This document shows, piece after piece, positions 63,851 through 64,000 of a stretch of DNA of 64,000 nucleotides; the first letter of the stretch is position 1, and each line of letters starts with the position of its first letter. The DNA lies in contig JAOCPU010000008.1 in NCBI GenBank assembly GCA_035772785.1, forward strand, positions 805,138 to 869,137. Reading direction: 5' to 3'. The translations under genes and the position numbers were made by a program. The notes beneath the pieces are model-generated. The model saw nothing but the letters and a program-made list of their open reading frames with translations, was not told the DNA's origin and ran no database searches. Source of the DNA: Phlebiopsis flavidoalba. Taxonomy: Eukaryota > Basidiomycota > Agaricomycetes > Polyporales > Phanerochaetaceae.

Positions 63851-64000
63851 TATATGAGCTGCGTCGCTCCGTTGTAGTGGGGGGGATGTTCGAGTCCTGA
63901 GCGAAGTTCCTGCAACTAGGGCTATTAGGCCCTGTTCCAGGAGCACCGCGTCCTGATGGGACGAATCCCTCCCAATTCTAGCGCCGTTATGCTTGTTACT
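63851..64000. other. Right window edge, promoter side of the kinase gene
   Basis: The last 150 bases lie upstream of the tentative kinase start codon. No gene is seen. A G-run (63880-63886) and a GTTCGAGTCC string resemble part of a tRNA T-arm, but no full cloverleaf could be built. Confidence 0.35.

Noticed and set aside
63840..63930. Possible tRNA gene (GTTCGAGTCC near 63888)
   Set aside because: No acceptor stem, D-arm or anticodon arm could be paired around the T-arm-like string.

Overview
The window looks like nuclear DNA of a basidiomycete fungus, probably an Agaricomycete. Short GT...AG introns of about 50-60 bases interrupt most genes, genes are dense on both strands, and the proteins are typical fungal housekeeping families. 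A recurring technical feature is frequent single-base insertions or deletions, often in homopolymers. Almost every conserved gene can be followed only by hopping between frames around introns and these breaks. I read this as uncorrected sequence error more than decay, because essential genes on both strands are affected equally. Gene ends below are outer limits including introns. Where a start or stop is only approximate, the entry says so. No database or alignment program was run; family calls rest on motifs and remembered family patterns.

Layout: 0.5-2.9 kb poly(A) polymerase PAP1 (+); 3.9-6.0 kb secreted, membrane-anchored beta-helix protein (-); 7.0-8.8 kb Csn12-like PCI protein (+); 9.0-10.1 kb von Willebrand A protein (+); 10.3-14.3 kb gamma-tubulin complex component (-); 14.8-15.7 kb DSBA-like thioredoxin-fold protein (+); 16.1-28.0 kb TRA1, the PIKK-family scaffold of SAGA/NuA4 (-); 28.4-30.3 kb BRD8-like bromodomain protein (-); 30.6-32.1 kb vacuolar aspartic protease (+); 32.5-34.6 kb WD40 DCAF-like protein (+); 35.6-39.0 kb CTD kinase CTK1/CDK12-like (+); 39.2-40.8 kb COP9 signalosome subunit CSN4 (-); 40.9-42.2 kb alpha/beta hydrolase (+); 42.8-48.4 kb large uncharacterised WPY/YP-repeat protein (+); 48.8-49.8 kb PUB-domain protein (-); 50.5-54.4 kb PXA-PX-PXB protein (+); 55.3-55.6 kb small CBM5/12-like protein (+); 56.9-59.0 kb NDR-family kinase CBK1/COT1 (-); 59.5-61.3 kb Pro/Ser-rich hypothetical protein (-); 61.7-63.9 kb mitochondrial PDHK/BCKDK kinase (-).

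Most genes have unrelated core functions, but there are themes. TRA1 lies next to a BRD8-like gene, and both families belong to NuA4 acetyltransferase. CSN4, a Csn12-like PCI protein and a DCAF-like protein with a DWD-type motif all relate to the COP9 signalosome/CUL4 world. PAP1 and CTK1 act on mRNA 3' ends and the polymerase II CTD. I saw no transposon ORF, rRNA, convincing tRNA or CRISPR array. The least explained items are the WPY/YP-repeat protein, two long poly(A) tracts lying on the coding strand inside conserved exons, and a sharply GC-rich block from about 51.85 to 58.9 kb.
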